A stretch of 64,000 nt of DNA. Source: JAFGOG01 sp034429215. GTDB taxonomy: Bacteria > Chloroflexota > Anaerolineae > JAAYZQ01. The notes beneath the pieces were generated by a model. It saw only the letters and a list, made by a program, of their open reading frames with translations. It searched no databases and was not told where the DNA came from. Positions 9,007-17,126 of this stretch are shown piece after piece. The DNA lies in the NCBI GenBank assembly GCA_034429215.1, contig DAOUGI010000080.1, positions 1 to 64,000 on the forward strand, in the 5' to 3' direction. Each line of letters begins with the position of its first letter. Position 1 is the stretch's first letter. The translations under genes and the position numbers were made by a program.

Positions 9007-10122
9007 TCAGTCCAAGCGGCGGATGACGCTGCGCATGGCGATCACTCCAATCGCGATGCCCAGGACGATCAGGGCTGCGGCCTGGGGCCACAGCGCCTCC
9101 CAGCCTGCCCCCTTGAGCATCACGCCGCGAACGATGGTCAGGTAGTGCTGGAGCGGCGACACGCGCGAAACAGCCTGTAATACCCCCGGCAGGTTTTTGA
9201 CCGGCACCAGATAGCCCGACAGAGCGATTTCGACCATGGCCTGGATAAAGACCAGCAGGATGGCCTGCTGTTGGGTGCTCGACATGGACGACAGGGCCAC
9301 ACCCCAATTGGCCACGGCTGTGACAAATAGCAGGGTCAGGGTGGCCAACAACAGCGGCGAACCGTTCAGTGGCACATGAAACAACGCCCGGCTGATGACC
9401 AGCATGGCCGCAAAGTTGATCATGCCGATGACGATGGCCGGGATCGACTTGCCCACCACCAGCTCAAAGCGCTGCAACGGTGTGACCATCAACTGCTCCA
9501 GCGTGCCCAATTCCCGCTCGCGGGCCAGGCCCAGCGAGGCTACGGCCAGGGTCACCTGATAGACGATGAAACCAAGCTGGGCCGGGATGGTAAAGTCGCG
9601 GGCGTTGAGTGTCGGGTTGAAGCGAACGTTCGACCGAAAGTCGATGAACTCGGGCGTCACCAGCCCAAAGCTCTCGGCCAGATCGGCCGCAAAGGCGGTT
9701 ACCGCGCCGGCCGCGGTGGCCAGGATGGTCCCGGCGGCAATGACGTTCGTCCCGTCAACCACAATCTGGACCTGCTGCGGGGAACTGGCACTGCTGACGT
9801 TCCGGCCAAAGCCGGCAGGGATGATGATCGCCAGCCGGGCCTGTCCCGTGTCCAGCAGGTGGCGCATCTCGGCCATGTCCTCGCTGTAGAACTGGACCTG
9901 CAGCTCCTCGGTGTTGTCCAGGTTGGCGGCTAGTTGGCGGCTCAACCGGCTGTGATCCAGATCGACGACGATCACCGGCTGGTCGCGGATGCTCTGGCCG
10001 GTATTCTGAGCCAGGAGCATTAGCTGCATCATGGGGACCAGGAGGATGAACAAGGCCAGCAGCCGGTCGCGACTTACCTGGATCATCTCCTTGCGGACCA
10101 GATTGGCAATGCGCAGAAACAT
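9007..10122 (-). CDS. ABC-2 type transporter permease (second of pair)
   Basis: 371 residues. A signal-anchor-like first helix (LLALFILLVPMMQLMLLA, about 20-37) is followed by an extracytoplasmic domain of about 140 residues and five further hydrophobic helices in the C-terminal half (about 175-365). This is the topology of ABC-2 permeases of the YhhJ/YbhR drug or polymer exporter group. RERELGTLEQLMVTPLQ matches the conserved cytoplasmic coupling segment. Its start overlaps the stop of the upstream permease gene. No ATP-binding subunit or membrane-fusion protein is encoded nearby, which is unusual. Substrate unknown. Confidence 0.88.
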   Translation of the reverse strand: MFLRIANLVRKEMIQVSRDRLLALFILLVPMMQLMLLAQNTGQSIRDQPVIVVDLDHSRLSRQLAANLDNTEELQVQFYSEDMAEMRHLLDTGQARLAIIIPAGFGRNVSSASSPQQVQIVVDGTNVIAAGTILATAAGAVTAFAADLAESFGLVTPEFIDFRSNVRFNPTLNARDFTIPAQLGFIVYQVTLAVASLGLARERELGTLEQLMVTPLQRFELVVGKSIPAIVIGMINFAAMLVISRALFHVPLNGSPLLLATLTLLFVTAVANWGVALSSMSSTQQQAILLVFIQAMVEIALSGYLVPVKNLPGVLQAVSRVSPLQHYLTIVRGVMLKGAGWEALWPQAAALIVLGIAIGVIAMRSVIRRLD

Positions 10123-11231
10123 CAGGCCGCCTTTTTTCGGAACCGGGCCAGCCCAATTACCATCGCCCCCAGGCCCATGCCCAACAGGATAAGAGCCGGC
10201 CGGACAAGATAATCCAGTCCCAAGCCTTTAAGAAAGACGGTACGGCTAATCTCGACAAAGTGGGTGCTGGGCAGGACAAAAGAGGTGAGCCAGGATCCGA
10301 TCGATCCGGTGTCTATGGGCATGATCAGCCCGGCCAGGAAAAAGCTGGGCACCAGAAAGACAAGCAGGACGATGAACAGCGCCGTCTGCTGGCTGCGGAC
10401 AAAACTGGCAACGACGATCACCGCACCCATGCAGGCCAGGAAATAGTCGGCGGAGAGCAGGAGAAAGACCGGCAGGCTGCCGCGGAACGGCACCCGGAAC
10501 CACAGGACTGCGACCAGCCAGGCCAGGCAGGTGCTCACCAGGCCCATGATGACGTAGGTCGCCAGTTTGCCGAGCAGATACTCGGCGCCCGACACCGGCG
10601 TGGCGACCAGGCCCTCAAAGGTACCCGACTCGGTCTCACGGGTCAGTGCCAGGGCCAAGGCCAGGGTGGGCATCAACAGGACGATGGCCATGAGGCCCGG
10701 CACCATGCTGTTCAGCGATTTCAGCCCGGCGTTGTAAAAGGCCTGGGTGCGCAGATCGACCGGCTGGGCCACCAGCGAGACGCCGCCGGCACCGGCCACA
10801 AAGTTGGCCGATTTGCTGCCCAACGAGTTGATCGCCTGGCGCCCGGCAAAGGCGTCGCTGCCGTCGATGATAGCCTGCACCTGGGCAGCCTGCCCGGCGT
10901 AGATGGTGTCGGCAAAGCCGGGAGGGATGACCAGCCCCACGTCGACCTGACCGGCGGCCAACAACGGCTCGATATCCTCGTAGCGCTCAATAGTGCGGGT
11001 CAGGAGGAAATCCTGGTCGTTGGTCAGGACGGAAACGTAACGCCGGGACAGAGGGCTGCGATCCAGGTCCATGACCGCCAGCCGGAGCTGGCTGACCTCG
11101 AAGGAAAAGATATAGGCCAGCAGGTAGAGCAGGAACGCCGGCGACACCGTGACCAGGAACAGGTTGCGCGGATCGCGGAAGATGTGGAGCATCTCCTTGC
11201 GGAGGATGGCGGCCAGCCGGCGTGGGTTCAT
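10122..11231 (-). CDS. ABC-2 type transporter permease (first of pair)
   Basis: 369 residues with the same architecture as its downstream neighbour: an N-terminal helix in a RKEMLHIFRDPRN context, a large external domain, then a helical bundle. The conserved TRETESGTFEGLVATPVS segment precedes helix 3. The two genes share bases at the stop/start junction, so they are translationally coupled and probably form a heterodimeric permease. The normal upstream partners (ATPase and HlyD-type adaptor) are missing; upstream lies only a hairpin repeat and a glucosidase gene. The ATPase must be encoded elsewhere, or the locus is a remnant. Confidence 0.88.
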   Translation of the reverse strand: MNPRRLAAILRKEMLHIFRDPRNLFLVTVSPAFLLYLLAYIFSFEVSQLRLAVMDLDRSPLSRRYVSVLTNDQDFLLTRTIERYEDIEPLLAAGQVDVGLVIPPGFADTIYAGQAAQVQAIIDGSDAFAGRQAINSLGSKSANFVAGAGGVSLVAQPVDLRTQAFYNAGLKSLNSMVPGLMAIVLLMPTLALALALTRETESGTFEGLVATPVSGAEYLLGKLATYVIMGLVSTCLAWLVAVLWFRVPFRGSLPVFLLLSADYFLACMGAVIVVASFVRSQQTALFIVLLVFLVPSFFLAGLIMPIDTGSIGSWLTSFVLPSTHFVEISRTVFLKGLGLDYLVRPALILLGMGLGAMVIGLARFRKKAA

Positions 11232-11285
11232 TGCTAAACCACAAATCCCCTGAAGGGGATCTTCGTGGACACAAAGGTGGCATGC

Positions 11286-11324
11286 TGAGCGAAGCGAAGC
11301 ATCTCAGGTTCTTCGCTTCGCTCA
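11286..11324. repeat. Interspersed hairpin repeat
   Basis: Perfect 14-base inverted arms (11286-11299 and 11311-11324) built from the GCGAAGCGAAG unit, in the gap between the glucosidase and the permease pair. The same CTTCGCTTCGCTCAGAA half-unit recurs near 19422 and, diverged, near 44678. No run of T follows, so terminator function is uncertain. Confidence 0.75.
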
Positions 11325-11343
11325 GAACGACAGCACGGCGGCA

Positions 11344-12972
11344 TTACAACTCGACAATCAGGCCTTCGTTAGGGCGCAGCGTCAGGTGGGCCAGCGATTC
11401 CTCGCCCTGGCGGTCCAGGCAGGTGGAGACGGCCACCCGGCCTCGCTGCTCACCGGGGACGGCAATTGCCGCCTCCTCGCCGGTCAGGTTTAGGACCACC
11501 AGGCGGCGCTGCTCGCCGGCCTGGCGCAGGTAGACGAAGCAGCGCTCGTCGCCCGCATCCAGCGAGCGGTAGCTGCCGCCGTAGAGAGCCGGCGTCGCCC
11601 GCCGGTACCAGACCAGCTTGCGGCTCAGGCTCAGCATGGAGTAGGGATCGGCCGATTGGACGGCGACGTTGCGCGCCTGATAGCCGGCGGATACCGGCAG
11701 CCACGGCTCGGCGGTGGGCGCTGCAAAGCCGGCGTTGGGATCGGCATTCCACTGCATCGGCGTGCGGCACACGTCACGGCTGCGATCCATGCCCAACACC
11801 AACCCCTGCGGGTCCTGTCCCTTTTCGCGGGGAATGACGCCGTTCTCCATGCCCAGCTCGTCGCCGTAGTAAAGAAACGGGGTGCCGCGCAGGGTTAGGA
11901 GCAGCATGGCGGCGTTGGGCGCCTGGACGGGCCCCACCCGCGATGCGATCCGGGGCGCGTCGTGGCTGCCCAACACCTGGTTGGGCCAGGCCCAGGCCGG
12001 CAGCCGGCCGTCCAGGCGGTCGATAAAGGTCCGCAGATCGCGCACCTGCCAGCGCCGGCCCATGAGCCCAAAGTTAAAGGGCAGGTGCAGGCCGGCGCCG
12101 TTCTCGCCATAATACTTGAGCCAGCAGTTGAAATCGTCGTGCCACACCTCGCCGATCAGGCAGGTGTCACCATACCCGTCGGCCAGGCGGCGAAACTCGC
12201 GGATCAGGTCAAAGACCTCGGGCTGGTGCTCGGTGTAGATGCGATTCTGGCGGCCATAGATATCCTCGGGCGGCAGGTTGGGATCGGCATCGGGGTTGGG
12301 AGGATTGTCGCGCAGCTCGGCGTCCTTGATCAAGAAACCGACGACGTCGATGCGAAAGCCGGACACGCCCCGTTTGAACCAGAAGCGCAGCACGTCGTGC
12401 ATGGCGGCCTGGACCTGTGGGTTGCGCCAGTTGAGCTCGGGCTGCTCTTTTAGGAACTGGTGCAGGTAGTACTGGCCGGTGCCTTCGTCGAGGGTCCAGG
12501 CCGGGCCGCCAAAAGCGGCGCCCCAGTTGTTGGGCAGGGAGCCGTCCGGCTTGGGGTCGCGCCAGATGTACCAGTCACGCTTGGGACTGGTGCGGCTGCG
12601 GCGCGATTCGACAAACCAGGGATGCCGGTCGGAGGTGTGGTTAGGCACCCAGTCGAGGATGATCTTGATGCCACGCCGGCCCGCTTCGGCCACCAGACGG
12701 TCAAATGTGGCCAGGTCGCCAAAGTCGGGGTGGATGTCGCAATAGTCGGCCACGTCGTAGCCGAAATCGGCCATCGGCGAGGGGTAGATGGGGCTCAGCC
12801 AGACGGCGTCGATGCCCAGCGACTGCTCGGTACCGTCGTTCAGATAGTCGAGGCGGTCGATGATGCCGCTCAGGTCGCCGATGCCGTTGCCGGTGGAGTC
12901 TTGGAAGCTGCGCGGGTAGATCTGATAGACAACGCCGCGCTGCCACCAGGAGAGGTTTGTTGCCTCAGTCAT
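11344..12972 (-). CDS. GH13 alpha-glucosidase
   Basis: 542 residues. Family GH13 (oligo-1,6-glucosidase / alpha-glucosidase type). It begins WWQRGVVYQIYPRSFQDS. The conserved regions are DWVPNHTSD (region I), GFRIDVVGF with the nucleophile Asp (region II), LIGEVW with the acid/base Glu (region III) and LGSHDAPR with the transition-state Asp (region IV, Ser replacing the usual Asn of NHD). It hydrolyses alpha-glucosidic bonds in short maltodextrins or isomalto-sugars; exact linkage preference is not decidable here. No signal peptide, so cytoplasmic. It follows the DUF362 gene by 12 bases, suggesting one transcript. Confidence 0.92.
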   Translation of the reverse strand: MTEATNLSWWQRGVVYQIYPRSFQDSTGNGIGDLSGIIDRLDYLNDGTEQSLGIDAVWLSPIYPSPMADFGYDVADYCDIHPDFGDLATFDRLVAEAGRRGIKIILDWVPNHTSDRHPWFVESRRSRTSPKRDWYIWRDPKPDGSLPNNWGAAFGGPAWTLDEGTGQYYLHQFLKEQPELNWRNPQVQAAMHDVLRFWFKRGVSGFRIDVVGFLIKDAELRDNPPNPDADPNLPPEDIYGRQNRIYTEHQPEVFDLIREFRRLADGYGDTCLIGEVWHDDFNCWLKYYGENGAGLHLPFNFGLMGRRWQVRDLRTFIDRLDGRLPAWAWPNQVLGSHDAPRIASRVGPVQAPNAAMLLLTLRGTPFLYYGDELGMENGVIPREKGQDPQGLVLGMDRSRDVCRTPMQWNADPNAGFAAPTAEPWLPVSAGYQARNVAVQSADPYSMLSLSRKLVWYRRATPALYGGSYRSLDAGDERCFVYLRQAGEQRRLVVLNLTGEEAAIAVPGEQRGRVAVSTCLDRQGEESLAHLTLRPNEGLIVEL

Positions 12973-12984
12973 GGTAAGTGTCTC

Positions 12985-14106
12985 CTAGCCAGAGGTATCT
13001 TGATACAGATGCCCCTGTTGTTGGTATTGGCGGAACAGGCGCCCCCACGGGGTGTTTTCGCGCCAACGCTTGGCAATGCCCCGATATTTGAGCGGCCAGT
13101 ACATGTAATCCTGCTCGATCTCGCCGATCAGGGTGGGGATGATCGCAATCGGCGTGCGCAGCACCAGCTTTTGCAGGACGCGGGTGGGGCCGTACCAGGC
13201 CAGCCAGGCCAGGAAGCTGTGGGAGTTGCGCCCCACGTGGAACCCCCAGCTCTGGCCCGCTATGTCATCGCCCACCAGTTGAATCTCGCGCGGGTCGCCG
13301 ACACCCAATTGCCGTTCGTGAGCTACGCGGATATATTTGATGCCGAGCGGGTCAAAGCCCATCAGCTTGGCGGCGACGGCATCGATCGCGACCTGGTCGG
13401 CCGAGGCCAGGATAATGTTCTTGGCTACCGGCCGGATCATGCGCGGGCCGGCGCCGTCGCCGGCGGTGGTGCCGTCCATCACGGCCAAGATGCCGGGGTG
13501 GATCTCTTTCTGGATGGCCAGCAGGTCGACCAGGGTGTCGTGGATCCAGGTGTGGGTGTAGTGGCGGTACTTGCTGAGCAGGCCGCCAAAGGCGTTCTTC
13601 ATGGCGCCGGTGGTGGTGGTATACATGTGGGTCTTGACGGTCGGCAGGTGTATGATGTTCTTGCCGATGAAATAGTCAGGGATGAGGATCCCCTCGGGAT
13701 AGATGTGATCCAGGGCCAGCATCTCGGCCTTGGGCCGGTAGGGGATCCAGGCCATGTCCTCGTGGCGAAAGTTGTAGCGCACCGGGATGGAATAGTGGTT
13801 GAAGATGGGCACATAGCGATTGAGGTCCTCGCCCTTGAAGGCGTTGGTGACCACCGTCTGGTTTTGGACGCAGACCAGGTCATCGAAGCCGGCCCGGCGC
13901 AGGGCGAGGATGATGCTTTCCAACTGCCACGGAGTGGTGTTGGCCCCCGGCATGGGGAAATGCCAGGTGATATTGTCCTTCAGGATGGTGGTGGTGTTGG
14001 GTTGAAGGGCCTGCGCCCCTCCGGCCAGCTCGAACAGCCGTTGATAGTCCTGGAGGACAGTCTCGGGCTTGGTGTACAACACCGCCACGGTGGATTTCGT
14101 GGTCAT
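12985..14106 (-). CDS. DUF362 domain protein
   Basis: 373 residues. DUF362 hallmarks are visible: a VKTH-containing stretch (HLPTVKTHMYTTTTGAMKN), GGLLSKYRH, the MDGTTAGDGAGPR segment and a later SADQVAIDAVAAKLMG. Some DUF362 proteins carry ferredoxin domains, but no CxxCxxC cluster is present here, so this is the cluster-free form. The biochemical role is unknown. ATG 14106 is chosen over an upstream start because AAGGAG lies six bases before it. It lies just upstream of the GH13 gene and is probably co-transcribed with it. Confidence 0.85.
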   Translation of the reverse strand: MTTKSTVAVLYTKPETVLQDYQRLFELAGGAQALQPNTTTILKDNITWHFPMPGANTTPWQLESIILALRRAGFDDLVCVQNQTVVTNAFKGEDLNRYVPIFNHYSIPVRYNFRHEDMAWIPYRPKAEMLALDHIYPEGILIPDYFIGKNIIHLPTVKTHMYTTTTGAMKNAFGGLLSKYRHYTHTWIHDTLVDLLAIQKEIHPGILAVMDGTTAGDGAGPRMIRPVAKNIILASADQVAIDAVAAKLMGFDPLGIKYIRVAHERQLGVGDPREIQLVGDDIAGQSWGFHVGRNSHSFLAWLAWYGPTRVLQKLVLRTPIAIIPTLIGEIEQDYMYWPLKYRGIAKRWRENTPWGRLFRQYQQQGHLYQDTSG

Positions 14107-14180
14107 CGGAACTCCTTGTTGGAATGATCTAGCCACAAAGGATACAAAGGTTATGGCGACTCCTGATTGCCTGTTCTGGA

Positions 14181-14774
14181 TTAGGCAGTGTGTATCCGAT
14201 AAAGAGAATCGTCGGGCCGGAACTCGGCGCGGCGGATGACCAGATGGGGCACATCATCGCCGTAGTAGCGGATCGTGTCGTCGAATTGCATGCCCATGCT
14301 CTGAAGGATGTGCCGCGAGGCGCCGTTGTCGGGATGGATGGCGGCCACGATGCGGTCCAGGCGGATGGCCTCAAAGCCGTAGCGCAGGGCCGCCCGGGTG
14401 GCCTCGGGGGCGATTCCCCGGCGCCAGTAGGGCTTGGCCAGCCCGGCTACCACCTCGACATCTGTCCCATCCTCAAGCGCCTCGGCCGATACCCCTCCGG
14501 GCTCCTCGTGGAGGTACTGCAGGCCGCAGTAGCCGGCGAACTCGCCCGTATCCTTGAGGGTGACCGCCCACACGCCAAAGCCGCGCTGCCGCCAATGGCC
14601 GAGCATGTAGCTCAGCTCGACCTGCGTTTCCTCGTCCGACCGTGGCTCGCCGGTCGGCAGATATCGCATTACGTCGGGATCGGCAAACATGCGCGCCAAC
14701 GGCCCCAGGTCGCCGGGCGCCATGGGGCGCAGCCGCAGACGGCGGGTCTCAATCTCGGGCAGGGACTGACTCAT
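14181..14774 (-). CDS. GNAT family N-acetyltransferase (RimJ/RimL type)
   Basis: 197 residues. It begins with the ETRRLRLRPMAPGDLGPLARMF pattern typical of the RimJ/RimL branch of GNAT enzymes. The acetyl-CoA loop is PYWRRGIAPEATRAALRYGFE (about 117-137), followed by IVAAIHPDNGASRHILQSMG. It acetylates an amine on a protein or small molecule; the substrate is unknown. The gene overlaps the 3' end of the upstream phosphotransferase-like gene by 26 bases, so the two are translationally coupled. Confidence 0.88.
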   Translation of the reverse strand: MSQSLPEIETRRLRLRPMAPGDLGPLARMFADPDVMRYLPTGEPRSDEETQVELSYMLGHWRQRGFGVWAVTLKDTGEFAGYCGLQYLHEEPGGVSAEALEDGTDVEVVAGLAKPYWRRGIAPEATRAALRYGFEAIRLDRIVAAIHPDNGASRHILQSMGMQFDDTIRYYGDDVPHLVIRRAEFRPDDSLYRIHTA

Positions 14775-15666
14775 CGCTCAACCAATCCTCCAACGCTCCA
14801 GCCAGGTTCTCGGCCGTGTAATGGACAAACGAGTTTCCTGTGGCCGTCACCCAGCGCCAGGTATCCAAATACTCGAGGCCATGATACCACGACAACAGGT
14901 TTGGATCAAACCCCATACGCCGGCAGTAACGCTCCTCTATCCCCCGCCCGCGCAGCTCGGGCGCCACGAAGAAGGAGAGGAGGAACTCGAAGATGGGATC
15001 GCTGAACCCGGCGCCTTCAAAATCGATGACCCCTACCAGCCGCCGGTCGCGCACGATAAGGTTATCGAGCCACAGGTCGCCGTTGCTAAAGCGGGAGGCG
15101 GGGAAAACGGGCTGTGTCTGCCAAAGCCTGGCATAGACCGCACCGGCCAGCGGGTGGGGGTTGGCGGTCAAATGGTCGCGGGCGGCTGCCAGGGTTGCCT
15201 CGGCCGTCAGATCATCCTGCAAACGATCGGCGATCGACGGCAACTGGTCGCGGCTCACAGCCTGGAGGGCGCAGACGGTGTCGATGTAGAGATCCTCGGC
15301 CCAGCGCTCGCCGGCCAGCACCGGCCCCAGCAGCGATTCGCCCACCAGGAAATCGCAAAAGAAGCAGGGCTGGCCGAACGCCTGCCCCTGTGGGTCCCAG
15401 CCGTAGGCCCGCGGGGTCGGGATGTGGATCGATTCCATCGCCCGCAGGACGGCGTATTCGTGCTCGGCGCGGGCGGGATCCAGACGCAAGACGTAGCTGC
15501 GCCTGTCGCCGTCGAGGTCGACGTCCAGGCGCCACGGGGCGTCGCGGGTGCTCTTGACCAGTGGCTCGGCGCGCAGCAGGCGGGCCTGGCCGCCCAGGGA
15601 GCGGCTGAGGTAGGCCTCGCACTCGGCGTAGTGTTCGTTGGGGTTTAAGGTTTCGGTCTCGGCCAA
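14749..15666 (-). CDS. Aminoglycoside phosphotransferase-family kinase
   Basis: 305 residues. Protein-kinase-like fold of the APH/choline kinase group. The catalytic loop reads FSNGDLWLDNLIV and the metal loop VIDFEGAGFSDP. The usual HGD of the catalytic loop is NGD here, an exchange that leaves the catalytic aspartate in place. It phosphorylates a small-molecule hydroxyl; resistance should not be assumed. The start is probably TTG 15666, since no ATG or GTG lies between an in-frame TAA upstream and the conserved N-terminus. It begins 14 bases after the GlsB-like gene and overlaps the GNAT gene, forming a three-gene unit. Confidence 0.8.
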   Translation of the reverse strand: MAETETLNPNEHYAECEAYLSRSLGGQARLLRAEPLVKSTRDAPWRLDVDLDGDRRSYVLRLDPARAEHEYAVLRAMESIHIPTPRAYGWDPQGQAFGQPCFFCDFLVGESLLGPVLAGERWAEDLYIDTVCALQAVSRDQLPSIADRLQDDLTAEATLAAARDHLTANPHPLAGAVYARLWQTQPVFPASRFSNGDLWLDNLIVRDRRLVGVIDFEGAGFSDPIFEFLLSFFVAPELRGRGIEERYCRRMGFDPNLLSWYHGLEYLDTWRWVTATGNSFVHYTAENLAGALEDWLSDESVPARD

Positions 15667-15680
15667 CTCCAGCAGGCAGA

Positions 15681-15932
15681 TCAGGCCTTTTTAATCAGTC
15701 TGATTATGTACAGCAGAATGATCGCGCCGACAAGGGCAACGATCAACGAGCCGATGATGCCGACGGCCTTGAGGCCGATCAGGCTGAACAGCCAACCGCC
15801 GAGGACGGCGCCAATGACACCGACAATCAGATCGCCCACCAGGCCGAATCGGCCGGTTTTCATGATCCGGCCGGCCAGCCAGCCGGCGACGAGGCCGATC
15901 AACAGGAATAGAAGCAGATCTACTAGACTCAT
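15681..15932 (-). CDS. GlsB/YeaQ/YmgE-type small membrane protein
   Basis: 83 residues with three hydrophobic helices. It reads LIGLVAGWLAGRIMKTG, then GLVGDLIVGVIGAVLGGWLF and a C-terminal LIVALVGAIILLYIIRLIKK. This is the transglycosylase-associated (PF04226) family, small inner-membrane proteins linked to general stress in other bacteria; molecular role unknown. The start is well placed: AGGATACGAG precedes ATG 15932. First gene of the APH-like/GNAT unit. Confidence 0.9.
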   Translation of the reverse strand: MSLVDLLLFLLIGLVAGWLAGRIMKTGRFGLVGDLIVGVIGAVLGGWLFSLIGLKAVGIIGSLIVALVGAIILLYIIRLIKKA

Positions 15933-15961
15933 CTCGTATCCTCCTTACCCAGGTTTTGTGA

Positions 15962-16504
15962 TTACGCGAACTCGATCTGTGAAGCCGACTGCAATTCGAC
16001 GCCCATGGCAGCCAGCTTCTGGTTCCACTCTTCGATGACTCGATCGGGCTTTTTGCTGAAATTGCTGTGGCCGTCTTGGGCCAGGATGACCCGGTAGCCC
16101 AGGTCCAGCGCGCCGGTGCAGGTGGCTCGAACGCAGCCGTGGGTGACAAGGCCGGCGGCTACCACGCCGGTTACCCCGCTCGATTTCAGGGCGGCATCCA
16201 GGCCAGTACCCTCAAAGGCGTTCCCGCGCAGCTTGTGAACGATAGGATCGGTGGCCAAGAGATGAAGCTCGGGGTGAAGCTGCCAGTCCGGCGACCCTTT
16301 CACCAAAGTCTTGGCACCAGAATGCTGGATAAAGAACACCGGCACGCCGCCGGTGCGGGCGCGGTCGATGAGGGTGTTGATGTTGTTGAGGAGATCTTGA
16401 GGCTTGTACAGGAATTTTCTAAAGAGACCCTGCTGCACGTCGATGACCAGCAGGGCAACTCTGTCCCGATCCGCCGTCTGTGGTTTGCTTCCTGACTCGC
16501 TCAT
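15962..16504 (-). CDS. Isochorismatase-family cysteine hydrolase
   Basis: 180 residues. The isochorismatase-like fold is shown by LLVIDVQQGLF (catalytic Asp), HKLRGNAFEGTGLD (catalytic Lys) and VTHGCVRATCTGALDLGY (nucleophilic Cys). Members hydrolyse amides such as nicotinamide or ureido compounds; substrate cannot be assigned. ATG 16504 is preferred over TTG 16522 because GGGAGG lies upstream of it and the extra residues look like translated leader. Confidence 0.88.
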   Translation of the reverse strand: MSESGSKPQTADRDRVALLVIDVQQGLFRKFLYKPQDLLNNINTLIDRARTGGVPVFFIQHSGAKTLVKGSPDWQLHPELHLLATDPIVHKLRGNAFEGTGLDAALKSSGVTGVVAAGLVTHGCVRATCTGALDLGYRVILAQDGHSNFSKKPDRVIEEWNQKLAAMGVELQSASQIEFA

Positions 16505-16524
16505 AGTGGTCCACCCTCCCAATT

Positions 16525-16555
16525 GAAAAAGAGGATCGCCGCAACGGCGACCCTC
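16525..16555 (-). terminator. Terminator after the roadblock gene
   Basis: On the minus strand an 11-base stem (16545-16555 with 16531-16541, one G-T pair, 3-base loop) is followed by TTTTTC. It sits between the roadblock gene and the hydrolase gene, ending the first and just preceding the ribosome site of the second. Confidence 0.75.
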
Positions 16556-16627
16556 CTTGATCCAGACAAGGGCAATCCAATCCCGCCGGCTAGAGCCGGC
16601 CGGCCGTGATGCGCGCCGGCCCGCCCC

Positions 16628-16996
16628 TTACACCAGGCGGGCCAGGTCGGCGGCGGCGCGGCGCATGTCGAGAAAGACCAGGCCGAGCTTGGCGTCCTCG
16701 CGGGCCAGGGCGGTCAGCACCGCCTCTTCGCCCACCGACATAAGGATGACATAGCCGTTGCCGCCACGGATGTAGACCTGGTCCAGGGTGCCACGGCCCA
16801 GCTCGCCGGCGATCCGCTCGCCCAGGCTGAGCATGGCCGCGCTCATGGCCGAGACGCGGTCCTCTTCGACGTCCTGGGGCAGGTCCGAGGCGATGATCAA
16901 GCCGTCGACGCTGACGACGGCCGAGGCCTCAATGTCAGGAGTGCTAACCCGCAGGTCCCGCAGGCGGGCCATCATCTGTTCTGTGCGCGATCTCAT
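16628..16996 (-). CDS. Roadblock/LC7 domain protein
   Basis: 122 residues. A single roadblock/LC7 fold: TPDIEASAVVSVDGLIIASDL, then ISAMSAAMLSLGERIAGEL-type helix (here RVSAMSAAMLSLGERIAGEL), then GNGYVILMSVGEEAVLTAL. Bacterial roadblock proteins of the MglB type usually regulate a small Ras-like GTPase. No GTPase gene is adjacent. ATG 16996 is selected because GGAG lies six bases before it. It has its own consensus promoter and its own terminator, so it is monocistronic between a hydrolase and a histidine kinase. Confidence 0.85.
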   Translation of the reverse strand: MRSRTEQMMARLRDLRVSTPDIEASAVVSVDGLIIASDLPQDVEEDRVSAMSAAMLSLGERIAGELGRGTLDQVYIRGGNGYVILMSVGEEAVLTALAREDAKLGLVFLDMRRAAADLARLV

Positions 16997-17051
16997 GGTT
17001 CTCCAACGTCTCCTTTCTTCCAACCCTGCGCCATGTAGGCAGGTTAGTTAC

Positions 17052-17080
17052 ATAATACCATAGGCTGCTTTGCATGTCAA
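17052..17080 (-). promoter_or_regulatory. Promoter of the roadblock gene
   Basis: On the minus strand, TTGACA (complement of 17075-17080), 17 bases, TATTAT (complement of 17052-17057). Expected start near 17045, giving a leader of about 50 bases. Confidence 0.75.
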
Positions 17081-17126
17081 TCTGTTTGTGTTACGATGTG
17101 GGGGAATGTCATGTCGGGACAGATCC

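Noticed and set aside
12460..14127. Long plus-strand open frame (555 codons) opposite the glucosidase and DUF362 genes
   Set aside because: It is the complement of two well-supported genes in a high-GC region; its translation has no domain pattern and no ribosome site.
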